From the NCBI GenBank assembly GCA_943788165.1, contig CALSPF010000002.1, positions 186,001 to 250,000 of the forward strand: a stretch of 64,000 nt of DNA, read 5' to 3'. Positions 18,054-26,835 of this stretch are shown here, one piece after another. The translations under genes were made by a program, and so were the position numbers. This stretch comes from an uncultured Flavobacteriaceae bacterium (GTDB taxonomy: Bacteria > Bacteroidota > Bacteroidia > Flavobacteriales > Flavobacteriaceae). Under the pieces are notes generated by a model. That model saw nothing but the letters and a program-made list of their open reading frames with translations. It did not search any database and was not told where the DNA came from. How positions within the stretch are numbered: the first letter of the stretch is position 1; the number at the start of each line of letters is the position of its first letter.

Positions 18054-18054
18054 T

Positions 18055-19926
18055 ATGTTTGATCAGGTATATGATGTAATTGTTGTTGGCGCCGGGCACG
18101 CCGGCGCTGAAGCTGCAGCTGCAGCGGCTAACATGGGGAGTAAAACGCTTCTTGTCACAATGAACCTTCAGAACATTGCGCAAATGTCGTGCAATCCAGC
18201 GATGGGCGGTATTGCCAAGGGACAAATTGTTTGCGAAATCGATGCCATGGGTGGCTATAGCGGTATCGTTTCTGATAAGTCGGCAATTCAATACAAGCTT
18301 TTGAACCGTTCGAAGGGTCCTGCGATGTGGAGCCCCCGTGTTCAGTCAGATAGAATGTTATTCGCGCAAACCTGGCGTGAAATGTTGGAGCAAACAGCTA
18401 ACCTAGATTTTTACCAAGAAATTGTCTCTGATCTCTTGTTTGAAGGAGACGCAATTAGCGGTATTGTAACAAGTACTGGGATAAAAATTCATGCAAAGAC
18501 AGTCGTTTTGACGAATGGCACTTTTCTCAATGGTCTTATTCATATAGGGGAACAGAATTATGGTGGTGGCCGGGCTGGCGAAAGCGCATCAGTCGGCCTT
18601 ACGGCTGTTTTAGAATATCGTGGTTTTGTGTCCGGACGAATGAAAACAGGTACACCCCCAAGAGTTGATGGACGCTCCTTAAATTTTGCCAAAATGGAAG
18701 TACAACCAGGCGATCAAAATCCCGGAAAGTTTTCCTATTCCCCCCTAACTTCCCCCCTAACTCAGCAGCGTTCATGTCATATTACTTATACAAGTCTTGC
18801 TGTACACGATGAGTTGCGCACTGGATTTGATCGTTCTCCAATGTTTAACGGTGCTATTCAAAGTACAGGCCCGCGCTATTGCCCTTCTATTGAAGATAAG
18901 ATCAATCGTTTTGCCGATAAGGACCGTCACCAAATTTTTGTCGAACCAGAAGGATGGAATACTATTGAGTATTATATCAACGGCTTTTCTACCTCGCTTC
19001 CACAAGACGTTCAGTTTTCTGCGTTAAAGAAAGTGGTTGGGTTTGAGGACGTGAAGTTTTTCCGTCCGGGTTATGCCATTGAGTATGATTACTTCCCTCC
19101 CACTCAACTGACCCACAGTTTACAAACTAAGCTTGTAAGTGGGTTGTTTTTCGCTGGTCAAATTAATGGCACTACTGGATACGAGGAAGCTGCCGCTCAG
19201 GGCATGATGGCAGGAATTAACGCGCACCTCTACCATAAAGGAGATGCGGCTTTTATCCTTAAGAGAAACGAAGCCTATATAGGTGTTTTAATTGATGACC
19301 TCATTACTAAGGGAACGGAAGAGCCCTACAGAATGTTTACTAGTCGTGCCGAATACCGCACGCTTTTACGACAAGACAATGCTGACCTGCGTCTTTCTGA
19401 ACGCTCAAACGAGATTGGCTTGGCGAGCGAAGATCGCGTAAAGGCCGTCGAGCAGAAAAGAGACGAAACGGCTTTATTGAAGAAATTTTATGAAAAGACT
19501 AGCATACTTCCTGAGGAGGCGAACCCTTTTCTTGCAGAGAAAAATTCTGCACCAATACGTCAGTCAGATAAAATGGTTAAGGTCTATTCTCGGCCCAACG
19601 TTACTTCAGTTGAAATGACATCAGTGCCTAAAGTCGCCCAATTCATTGCCGACAATTCTCTCTCTTCGGAAGTCCAGGAACAAGTTGAGATTGAAATCAA
19701 ATATGCTGGCTATATTGAGAAGGAAAAGCTCAATGCCGATAAATTAAATCGCTTAGAAGCAGTTAAAATTCCCGCGGATTTTGATTATCACGCTCTTGCC
19801 TCTCTCTCGCATGAGGCCAAGGAGAAACTTTCCAAAATTCTCCCCGCCACCATTTCCCAAGCTTCCAGAATTAGCGGAATTAAACCAAGCGACATCAGTG
19901 TCCTTTTGGTAAAATTAGGACGATAA
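18055..19926 (+). CDS. mnmG: tRNA uridine-5-carboxymethylaminomethyl modification enzyme MnmG
   Basis: A 623-residue FAD protein (GidA) that with MnmE modifies U34 of several tRNAs. The FAD-binding Rossmann motif VVGAGHAGAEAA lies at residues 11-22; other family blocks are AQMSCNPAMGGIAKG, MKTGTPPRVDG and GQINGTTGYEEAAAQG. The C-terminal helical domain (about 550-620) binds MnmE. Start lies 1 base after ybeY and the stop overlaps the next gene (ATAATG). Confidence 0.96.
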   Translation: MFDQVYDVIVVGAGHAGAEAAAAAANMGSKTLLVTMNLQNIAQMSCNPAMGGIAKGQIVCEIDAMGGYSGIVSDKSAIQYKLLNRSKGPAMWSPRVQSDRMLFAQTWREMLEQTANLDFYQEIVSDLLFEGDAISGIVTSTGIKIHAKTVVLTNGTFLNGLIHIGEQNYGGGRAGESASVGLTAVLEYRGFVSGRMKTGTPPRVDGRSLNFAKMEVQPGDQNPGKFSYSPLTSPLTQQRSCHITYTSLAVHDELRTGFDRSPMFNGAIQSTGPRYCPSIEDKINRFADKDRHQIFVEPEGWNTIEYYINGFSTSLPQDVQFSALKKVVGFEDVKFFRPGYAIEYDYFPPTQLTHSLQTKLVSGLFFAGQINGTTGYEEAAAQGMMAGINAHLYHKGDAAFILKRNEAYIGVLIDDLITKGTEEPYRMFTSRAEYRTLLRQDNADLRLSERSNEIGLASEDRVKAVEQKRDETALLKKFYEKTSILPEEANPFLAEKNSAPIRQSDKMVKVYSRPNVTSVEMTSVPKVAQFIADNSLSSEVQEQVEIEIKYAGYIEKEKLNADKLNRLEAVKIPADFDYHALASLSHEAKEKLSKILPATISQASRISGIKPSDISVLLVKLGR

Positions 19927-20786
19927 TGTTTCACGTGGAACCAAACGGCGAAGAACAGCTTCTGGCTTCTCCAAAAGACAATTTGGTTAGTGGAGAGGTT
20001 TTTCAGGTTGTGCTAGATCCCGTTACGCAAATCGCTAAAACAGACCCTTCTCCTTCTGAAAAGGAATTGCCTGCCTATTATAAACATGAAGCCTATATCT
20101 CTCATGGGAACTCAAAGCAGTCTCTGGTTGAAGTAATCTATGGCTATGTTCAGGAGTTAATGTTTAGACAAAAAACAAAATGGCTCGCTCCCTTTTTTGC
20201 CCATGAATCTTCTTATCTTGATTATGGTTGTGGGACAGCTTCTTTCGTCAACTACCTTGACCGAAATGGGGTAGATGCCCACGGAATTGAGCCGAACGAG
20301 AAGGCGCGAAACTTTTATAAGGAAACCAAAACGGTTGTGGCGACTTTAAGCGAGATTGAAAAAGAAAAGTTTTCTGTTGTTGCCCTTTGGCATGTGTTGG
20401 AACACATTCCCACCCCAAACAAACTTTTGTCTCAACTATCCAAAAAGCTGTCTTCTTCGGGCACGTTAATAATTGCTGTACCGAACTTTAATTCCAAAGA
20501 CGCCAGACGCTATAAGAGTGATTGGGCGGCGTATGACGTGCCAAGGCATTTATGGCATTTCTCTCGTGATGGAATGATTGGGATGGCAGCAAAAGAGGGT
20601 TTTATATGCACAAAGGTTCGCCCGTTATTCTTTGATGCGTTTTATGTGAGCTATTTGTCAGAAAAGCATTGTGGAAAAAAACGCCCCTTGTTATGGGGTT
20701 TTTTCAATGGGTTGTATTCGAACCTTCATGCCCTAAAAACGGGAGAATATTCTTCGCTTGTTTATTTTTTTCAAAAGGAGCACTAG
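19926..20786 (+). CDS. Class I SAM-dependent methyltransferase
   Basis: A 286-residue protein with a methyltransferase domain from about residue 95 (YLDYGCGTASFVNYL), an acidic ribose-binding position in GIEPNEK, and the post-motif ALWHVLEHIP near residue 158. The first 90 residues are specific to the protein. A substrate cannot be inferred; similar proteins methylate small molecules or lipids. It overlaps mnmG by one base and its stop shares a palindromic CTAG with the convergent holB stop. Confidence 0.83.
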   Translation: MFHVEPNGEEQLLASPKDNLVSGEVFQVVLDPVTQIAKTDPSPSEKELPAYYKHEAYISHGNSKQSLVEVIYGYVQELMFRQKTKWLAPFFAHESSYLDYGCGTASFVNYLDRNGVDAHGIEPNEKARNFYKETKTVVATLSEIEKEKFSVVALWHVLEHIPTPNKLLSQLSKKLSSSGTLIIAVPNFNSKDARRYKSDWAAYDVPRHLWHFSRDGMIGMAAKEGFICTKVRPLFFDAFYVSYLSEKHCGKKRPLLWGFFNGLYSNLHALKTGEYSSLVYFFQKEH

Positions 20787-21901
20787 TCCTCCTTGGTGCT
20801 AAGTAATCGTGTTAATTGGAGACAGAAATCGGTAAAGAGAATTTTTCCATTGGCATTTCGTTCAACGCTATAGATCCCTTCTTCAAACAACTGAATAAGG
20901 CTTTGTGCGTTTTTACTGTGCACAAAAGGAGCAAATTTCTCCAACGAAAACCCATTAAAAGATCGATAGGTGACAATTGGTTTTGTTTGGTAGGACATCA
21001 AGAGAGCCTGCCGAATAAACCCTAAGCCATAACGCAAAAAAGCTTTTTGGAGCGGCCTCCCTATTTGCCCAGCTTTGTTTGCCCATTGCATTAAATCTAC
21101 ACTGATTGATTTATTTCCGCCGGCTCTGAATGCACAGCGTAAACACTCAATGAGTAAGGCTTCAAGATCTTTGGTTTCATCTCCCTGTAGGACTTGTTGT
21201 TTCGCCCAATGAAGGTTTCCCCCAGCGTTTTGCGAGATTTCATTCGCCTGGTTTTCGTCTACATTCATCGCAACTAATTCTGCTTTTATGTCTGCAGGAC
21301 GCAAAGGCGGAAGAGATAACATTTGACAACGCGATTTTATTGTTGCCAACAAAGCATCTGCATCTTCTACAATTAAAAGGAAATAGGTGTTTTTGGGTGG
21401 CTCCTCAATGAGTTTTAATAGTTTATTGGCCGCTTGAATGTTTAGCCGTTCCAAACCCCAAAGAACACAAACTTTATTCTTTCCTAAGTAGGCTTTTAGT
21501 GACAAAGACTTGAACAATTGCTCTGTTTCTTCAACGCCAATATTTCCTTGCTTATTGTCGGAACCAATTCTAAACAACCAATCGGTTAATGATCCATAAA
21601 TGTCTTCTTTCAAGAAAGAACGCCAATCGGGTAAATAATCGGCACACAGTGGCTTGTTTTTAACAGAAGCAGAGGTTGCAACGGGGTAAACAAAGTGTAA
21701 ATCAGGGTGTTGCAGTGCTTTTTCCATAGAATCGGGTATTTCGGCATAGAGTAGGCTAAATGCGCAATCAAGCGCAAGAGCGAGCCCGCCTCTGCCTCCT
21801 TGGTCAACAACACACTGAGAATGAGGTACTTGACTGTGTTTAAAGCTACGCTCAACAGCTGCTTTTGTGTTGTTTTGCCCAATTGTTTGTGAAAAAACCA
21901 T
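20783..21901 (-). CDS. holB: DNA polymerase III delta' subunit
   Basis: A 372-residue clamp-loader subunit. Recognisable blocks are LNIQAANKLLKLIEEPPKNTYF, IVEDADALLATIKSRCQ (SRC motif) and the collar-like C-terminal helices. The Walker A region is degenerate (VVDQGGRGGLALAL, with no GKT), consistent with delta' not hydrolysing ATP. It is transcribed convergently to the methyltransferase gene and divergently from pgk. A one-mismatch -7 box (TATCTTCG) lies at 21906-21913 on the minus strand. Confidence 0.88.
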   Translation of the reverse strand: MVFSQTIGQNNTKAAVERSFKHSQVPHSQCVVDQGGRGGLALALDCAFSLLYAEIPDSMEKALQHPDLHFVYPVATSASVKNKPLCADYLPDWRSFLKEDIYGSLTDWLFRIGSDNKQGNIGVEETEQLFKSLSLKAYLGKNKVCVLWGLERLNIQAANKLLKLIEEPPKNTYFLLIVEDADALLATIKSRCQMLSLPPLRPADIKAELVAMNVDENQANEISQNAGGNLHWAKQQVLQGDETKDLEALLIECLRCAFRAGGNKSISVDLMQWANKAGQIGRPLQKAFLRYGLGFIRQALLMSYQTKPIVTYRSFNGFSLEKFAPFVHSKNAQSLIQLFEEGIYSVERNANGKILFTDFCLQLTRLLSTKED

Positions 21902-21973
21902 ATGCGAAGATAGAATATTCCAAGCGGAATTATCTTCTCTGACTTTTAATCAAATGCAAAAAAGAAATATAGC

Positions 21974-21981
21974 TACCTTTA
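21974..21981 (+). promoter_or_regulatory. Putative -7 box (TACCTTTA) for pgk
   Basis: TAnnTTTA variant, 18 bases before ATG 22000, in the divergent holB/pgk region. Confidence 0.35.
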
Positions 21982-21999
21982 GCAAAAATTTTCAAGCCC

Positions 22000-23187
22000 A
22001 TGACAACTGTAGATCAAATTGATTTTAAAAACAAGAAAGCGATCATTCGTGTAGATTTTAACGTTCCTTTAAACGAAGAGAATAAGGTGGCAGACTCTAC
22101 TCGTATTTTAGCAGCTAAACCAACCATTGATGCTATTTTAGCGCAAGGCGGGAGTTGTATTTTAATGTCGCATCTTGGTCGTCCAAAAGGAATAACACCA
22201 GCACTTTCTTTGTCGCACATTGTTAAAACAGTTGAAGAGATTTTAACTGTTCCGGTTCAATTTGCACAAGACAGTATTGGAGATAGTGCACAATTTATGG
22301 CGGCAAAGCTTCAACCGGGTCAAGTGTTACTTCTTGAAAACCTTCGTTTCCATGAAGAAGAAACAAAAGGAGATGTAGGTTTTGCGGAACAGTTATCCAA
22401 GCTTGCAGACGTATACGTAAATGATGCCTTTGGAACCGCACATCGCGCGCACGCTTCTACAACAATCATTGCACAGTTTTTCTCAGGTAAAAAAGCAGTT
22501 GGTAAACTTTTAGAGCAAGAAATTGTGGCCATTGACAAGGTGCTACAAACGGGAGAAAAACCGGTTTTAGCCATTTTAGGCGGATCCAAAGTTTCTTCCA
22601 AAATCACGATCATAGAAAACATTTTAGATAAAATAGACCATCTCATTATTGGAGGGGGAATGGCTTATACATTTGTTAAGGCTCAAGGAGGCACCGTTGG
22701 AAATTCTATTTGTGAGGATGATTACCTCGATTTCACCCTGGAATTGATGGAAAAAGCTAGAGCAAAAAATGTTCAAATACACCTTCCCGTTGATGTTATT
22801 GCAACGACAGGTTTTTCCAATGACACTGAGCGAAAAATAATGGATATCAACGAAATACCAAACGGTTGGGAAGGCTTAGATGCTGGCCCAAAATCTTTAG
22901 AAAACTTCAAAAAGGTTGTGTTAGAAGCGAAAACAATTCTTTGGAATGGTCCTTTGGGTGTTTTTGAGTTTTCCAATTTTGCCAATGGAACCATAGAATT
23001 AGGGACGTTTATTGCCGATAGTACAGCAAAGGGCGCTTTTTCTCTTGTAGGAGGAGGTGACTCTGTTGCTGCAGTAAAGCAATTTGGCTTTGATGAAAAG
23101 GTTAGCTACGTTTCTACCGGAGGAGGGGCAATGTTAGAAAGCTTGGAAGGAAAGACCTTACCGGGGATTGCAGCCTTAAATGAATAA
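22000..23187 (+). CDS. pgk: Phosphoglycerate kinase
   Basis: A 395-residue glycolytic enzyme transferring phosphate between 1,3-bisphosphoglycerate and ADP. Signature blocks are in order: KKAIIRVDFNVPLNEE, SHLGRPKG, LLENLRFHEEE, VNDAFGTAHRAHAST, AILGGSKVSSKI, the nucleotide-site WNGPLGVFE and the C-terminal VGGGDSVAAVKQFG with STGGGAMLE. The length is typical. A lipoprotein gene follows after 2 bases. Confidence 0.97.
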   Translation: MTTVDQIDFKNKKAIIRVDFNVPLNEENKVADSTRILAAKPTIDAILAQGGSCILMSHLGRPKGITPALSLSHIVKTVEEILTVPVQFAQDSIGDSAQFMAAKLQPGQVLLLENLRFHEEETKGDVGFAEQLSKLADVYVNDAFGTAHRAHASTTIIAQFFSGKKAVGKLLEQEIVAIDKVLQTGEKPVLAILGGSKVSSKITIIENILDKIDHLIIGGGMAYTFVKAQGGTVGNSICEDDYLDFTLELMEKARAKNVQIHLPVDVIATTGFSNDTERKIMDINEIPNGWEGLDAGPKSLENFKKVVLEAKTILWNGPLGVFEFSNFANGTIELGTFIADSTAKGAFSLVGGGDSVAAVKQFGFDEKVSYVSTGGGAMLESLEGKTLPGIAALNE

Positions 23188-23189
23188 TT

Positions 23190-24167
23190 ATGAAAAAGAC
23201 GCTTTTTTTTCTGCTTTTTATCGGGATCATTTCGTGTGATAACGGAAAGCAGCAGGCCTATGTTCCAGACTCTAGCGGAAACCTAAATAACATTACCGTT
23301 GTAATGCCCAAATCTTTCTGGGAAGGAAGCTTGGGTAAAACGGTTCGCAATGAAATTGCCACACTGTACGAAGGCTTACCCATAGACGAACCTCGTTTTA
23401 CACTACGTTATCTTGAGCCAAAGGCATTCACGGGTTTTGGACGACACGGCCGCAATGTGATTTGGTTTCGAAAAGACAGTTTAAATTCGTTTCAACTGGC
23501 ACAAAACCAATTTTCCCGTCCGCAAATTCTTGCCCAAGTTAGGGGAGAAGATCAGGAAATAATGGGGGAATACATCAAAGAAAATGCAGTTCTTATGATT
23601 GGAACATTTCAAGAAAACGAACGAGTAGAAAAAATTAGACGGATTGCAAAATCGCGTTCAAAAGATCAGGATTTTCAAACAAAATTTGGTGTTTCCCTTA
23701 CGTATCCAACAGCTTATACAACGGTCAAGGACACAACCAATTTTTTGTGGCTAGAAAAGCCCGTTCGAAAAGGAACGTTGAATATCATTGCTTATGCGCT
23801 TCCCATAGAACAGCTCGAGGAATTTGAGTTGAAAACACTTACTTCAATTCGTGATTCGATTGGGGCACTGCACGTTCCGGGACGCCTACCAAATACTCAC
23901 ATGATTACCGAAAAAGCGTATCGCCCCTATTTTTATTCCACGACTTTGGCAGGCCAAAAAGCCTATTTAACGAAAGGAATGTGGGAAGTGAAAAAAGATT
24001 TTATGGCGGGCCCTTTTGTCAATTACATTCTTAAGGACACACTCAATAAAAGAGCTTTTGTAATTGAAGGGTTTACTTTTGCGCCCTCTGTTGCAAAGCG
24101 TGATTATATGTTCGAATTGAACAGCATTATATCAACAATGAAGATTGAAAGAACAGAAAAAAATTAG
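23190..24167 (+). CDS. DUF4837 family lipoprotein
   Basis: A 325-residue Bacteroidetes-specific lipoprotein: leader MKKTLFFLLFIGIISC then DN, with lipidation at Cys16. The body has the DUF4837 pattern, including TVVMPKSFWEGSLGKTVRNE near the start and a soluble alpha/beta region without membrane segments. Function is unknown. It begins 2 bases after pgk, probably in the same operon, and its stop overlaps the convergent tatA stop by 4 bases. Confidence 0.82.
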   Translation: MKKTLFFLLFIGIISCDNGKQQAYVPDSSGNLNNITVVMPKSFWEGSLGKTVRNEIATLYEGLPIDEPRFTLRYLEPKAFTGFGRHGRNVIWFRKDSLNSFQLAQNQFSRPQILAQVRGEDQEIMGEYIKENAVLMIGTFQENERVEKIRRIAKSRSKDQDFQTKFGVSLTYPTAYTTVKDTTNFLWLEKPVRKGTLNIIAYALPIEQLEEFELKTLTSIRDSIGALHVPGRLPNTHMITEKAYRPYFYSTTLAGQKAYLTKGMWEVKKDFMAGPFVNYILKDTLNKRAFVIEGFTFAPSVAKRDYMFELNSIISTMKIERTEKN

Positions 24168-24352
24168 TCTTCTTTCTTTGTTTGCTCTTCTTCCTCTTCT
24201 TTTGTAGCGTTCTTGAATTCTTTAATTCCGCTGCCTAAGCCACGCATTAATTCAGGAATCTTACGTCCTCCAAAAAGAAGTAGGACAATCACTAAAATTA
24301 GAATGATTTGTTGTGGCCCAATTGCCCCGAAAAAAACCGATGCTTGAATCAT
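24164..24352 (-). CDS. tatA: Sec-independent translocase protein TatA/E
   Basis: A 62-residue TatA-family protein: one N-terminal transmembrane helix (QIILILVIVLLLFGGRKIPEL) carrying the FGG-(R/K)-IPEL hinge, an amphipathic helix (MRGLGSGIKEFKNA) and a charged tail rich in Glu and Lys. It forms the Tat channel for folded proteins. I chose ATG 24352, 15 bases after an exact -7 box; an upstream ATG adds six residues. tatC is not in the window. Confidence 0.9.
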   Translation of the reverse strand: MIQASVFFGAIGPQQIILILVIVLLLFGGRKIPELMRGLGSGIKEFKNATKEEEEEQTKKED

Positions 24353-24367
24353 AGAGTAGATTTTAAA

Positions 24368-24375
24368 CAAAGGTA
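24368..24375 (-). promoter_or_regulatory. Putative -7 box (TACCTTTG) for tatA
   Basis: Exact TAnnTTTG match on the minus strand, 15 bases before the chosen tatA ATG. Confidence 0.5.
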
Positions 24376-24388
24376 ATCAATATTTTAA

Positions 24389-24410
24389 CGCCCTGAAGAG
24401 GATTTGAACC
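24389..24410 (-). other. Possible tRNA 3'-end relic
   Basis: The minus-strand sequence here reads like the 3' end of a tRNA (GGTTCAAATCC, then CTCTTCAGGGCG), i.e. a T-loop and acceptor strand. The expected 5' half of the T-stem and the rest of a cloverleaf are missing. This could be a remnant of a tRNA gene or of an integration site, or chance. Confidence 0.3.
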
Positions 24411-24443
24411 GATAAAGGAAGAAATATTCCCAAGAGGATTGTA

Positions 24444-24451
24444 TATCTTTG
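24444..24451 (+). promoter_or_regulatory. Putative -7 box (TATCTTTG) for the M23 peptidase gene
   Basis: Exact TAnnTTTG match, 6 bases before ATG 24458. It argues against an upstream in-frame TTG start that overlaps it. Confidence 0.5.
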
Positions 24452-24457
24452 TGTGAA

Positions 24458-25333
24458 ATGAAAAAAGAAACCAGCAGTCGAAAAAGGATTTGGAAAAAAC
24501 TATTGAGTCGCTACCGCTTGGTGATACTCAATGAAGAAACCTTTGAAGAACAACTCTATTTTCGCTTAACTCGTTTGAACGTAATCATTATCTCTACGTT
24601 TTTATTTTCATTATTGTTTACAGGAACATTACTCCTTATTTCATACACGCCCATAAAAGAATTTATTCCGGGCTACTCCTCAACACAAATGCGCAAGCAA
24701 GCAGCCGAAAACGCGTTTCGCCTTGATTCGCTCATGCTAGCCTACCGTCAGTCACAGCTTCAATTAGTATCCATACAAAAGGTATTGACTGGAGACATCG
24801 CTTTCGAAGAGTTCAAGCAACAACAATTTGTTTTAGACACCCAAGACATAGACATTAGAGAAATTCCAAAACGCAATGCTGAAGACTCCATTTTGAGATC
24901 ACTTGTAGCACGCGAAGACAAATATTCTGTTGTTAACAGCAACGACAGCAAGGTAGACTTTGTCTTGTATCCGCCCGCAAAAGGAAATCTTTCGCAAGCC
25001 TATGACCTGGTTACCAAGCATTTTGCGGTCGATATTGTCCTCAATGAAAACGCTCCTGTGAAAGCGGTTGCAGAAGGAACCGTAATTTTCTCAGAATGGA
25101 CGGCAGATACAGGTTTTGTCATCATCATAGAACACCCCTATGGCTTAATTTCGGCCTACAAACACAATGCGGCACTCAGTAAAAGTCAAGGAGACACTGT
25201 CGTAGCAGGAGAGGTTATTGCTACTGCAGGAAACACGGGAGAATATTCTACGGGCTATCATTTACATTTTGAATTATGGAGTGATGGTTTCCCCATGAAC
25301 CCAGAAAATTTTATTGATTTTTCAGTGAATTAG
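24458..25333 (+). CDS. M23 family peptidoglycan metallopeptidase
   Basis: A 291-residue inner-membrane-anchored LytM-type endopeptidase. A cytoplasmic N-terminus of about 45 residues precedes one transmembrane helix (NVIIISTFLFSLLFTGTLLLI). The periplasmic part has a short helical region and a C-terminal M23 domain with the HxxxD zinc motif HFAVD (about residue 188) and the final HLHFELW (about residue 269). Both are intact, so it should be active in cutting peptidoglycan crosslinks. Its stop is 2 bases before the GH3-like gene. Confidence 0.9.
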   Translation: MKKETSSRKRIWKKLLSRYRLVILNEETFEEQLYFRLTRLNVIIISTFLFSLLFTGTLLLISYTPIKEFIPGYSSTQMRKQAAENAFRLDSLMLAYRQSQLQLVSIQKVLTGDIAFEEFKQQQFVLDTQDIDIREIPKRNAEDSILRSLVAREDKYSVVNSNDSKVDFVLYPPAKGNLSQAYDLVTKHFAVDIVLNENAPVKAVAEGTVIFSEWTADTGFVIIIEHPYGLISAYKHNAALSKSQGDTVVAGEVIATAGNTGEYSTGYHLHFELWSDGFPMNPENFIDFSVN

Positions 25334-25335
25334 AT

Positions 25336-26835
25336 ATGAAAGAACTCGTGGCTAAACTTTTTGCACGCTATGTTATTTACCAAAACAGCCAATGGATAAA
25401 GAACCCTATTCGAGCCCAAGAAGAAACCCTTAAAGAGTTAATTAAGCAAGCCAAAAAGACCCAATTTGGCAAAGATCACGGCTTTGAAAAAATCACCCGT
25501 TACGAGCAATTCAAACAACAGATTCCTGTTTGCGATTATGAAGGAATACGTCCATATATTGACCAGATTCTAGATGGAAAAGAAGATGTATTATGGCCAG
25601 GAAAACCCATTTATTTTTCAAAAACAAGTGGGACAACTTCTGGCGCGAAATATATTCCCATTACTAAAGAATCCATGCCAACTCATATACAAGCAGCACG
25701 AGACGCACTGCTAACCTATATTCACACTACGGGAAAAGCAGGTTTTATTAACGGAAAACAAATCTTTCTTCAAGGGAGTCCAACTTTGGGAGAAAAAGCA
25801 GGCATTGCCTTGGGTCGTCTTTCAGGAATTGTTGCGCACTATGTCCCATCTTATCTTCAAAAAAGCAGAATGCCCAGCTGGGAAACCAACTGCATTGAAG
25901 ATTGGGAAGAAAAAGTAGAAGCCATTGTCAAAGAAACCCTTCCAGAAGAAATGACCTTGATTGGTGGCATACCGTCTTGGGTGCAAATGTATTTTGAGAA
26001 ATTAAACAGCCAAACCCAGAAAAAAGTAAGTGAAGTTTTTCCGAAATTTTCACTCTTCGTCTATGGTGGAGTAAATTTTGAACCCTACCGTTCGGTCTTC
26101 AAAAATTTGATTGGAAAACAAGTTGACACCATTGAGTTGTTTCCCGCATCCGAGGGATTCTTTGCCTATCAAGACCAGCAAAACGAAGAGGGTTTATTGC
26201 TTTTGCTCAACAACGGAATTTTTTATGAATTTATTCCCGTAGATGAATTTGGAAACGAAAATCCAACGCGTTATTCGTTAGCAGAAGTAAAGGAAGGAAT
26301 AAATTATGTACTCATTCTCTCTACAACAGCTGGCCTCTGGGGATATAATATTGGAGATACGGTTCGCTTTGTTTCTACAAAACCCTATCGATTGGTGGTA
26401 ACGGGTCGGGTAAAACATTTCATTTCGGCATTTGGCGAACACGTCATTGGAAAAGAAGTTGAAACAGCCATGAAACTCGTAACAGAAGGAACGGATATTC
26501 GAATCAACGAATTCACCGTTGCACCTCAGGTTGCTCCAGAAAACGGCTTACCCTACCATGAATGGCTAGTTGAGTTTGACGTTGAACCCAAAGATCTTTC
26601 AGCCTTCGCTAAAAAATTAGACACTGCCATGGAGGCGCAAAACGTGTATTACCAAGACCTCATCCAGGGCAACGTTTTGCGTTGTTTGGTGATCACGCCA
26701 ATAGTGCGCAACGGTTTTCAGGCCTATATGAAATCCATTGGGAAATTGGGTGGACAAAATAAAGTTCCACGTTTATCGAACGACCGTAAAATTGCAGATG
26801 CTTTAATTAACTTTAGTCCAAATGGAAAACAATAA
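25336..26835 (+). CDS. GH3-like acyl-adenylating enzyme
   Basis: A 499-residue bacterial relative of plant GH3 auxin-amido synthetases (ANL superfamily). The ATP-binding loop is seen as FSKTSGTTSGAKYIPIT near residue 95; other family blocks are YGGVNFEPYR, LFPASEGFFAY and GLWGYNIGDTVRFVSTKPYR. These enzymes adenylate carboxylic acids and conjugate them to amino acids; the bacterial substrate is unknown. Its 3' end overlaps rfbB by 14 bases, so it is transcribed into the rhamnose cluster. Confidence 0.85.
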   Translation: MKELVAKLFARYVIYQNSQWIKNPIRAQEETLKELIKQAKKTQFGKDHGFEKITRYEQFKQQIPVCDYEGIRPYIDQILDGKEDVLWPGKPIYFSKTSGTTSGAKYIPITKESMPTHIQAARDALLTYIHTTGKAGFINGKQIFLQGSPTLGEKAGIALGRLSGIVAHYVPSYLQKSRMPSWETNCIEDWEEKVEAIVKETLPEEMTLIGGIPSWVQMYFEKLNSQTQKKVSEVFPKFSLFVYGGVNFEPYRSVFKNLIGKQVDTIELFPASEGFFAYQDQQNEEGLLLLLNNGIFYEFIPVDEFGNENPTRYSLAEVKEGINYVLILSTTAGLWGYNIGDTVRFVSTKPYRLVVTGRVKHFISAFGEHVIGKEVETAMKLVTEGTDIRINEFTVAPQVAPENGLPYHEWLVEFDVEPKDLSAFAKKLDTAMEAQNVYYQDLIQGNVLRCLVITPIVRNGFQAYMKSIGKLGGQNKVPRLSNDRKIADALINFSPNGKQ

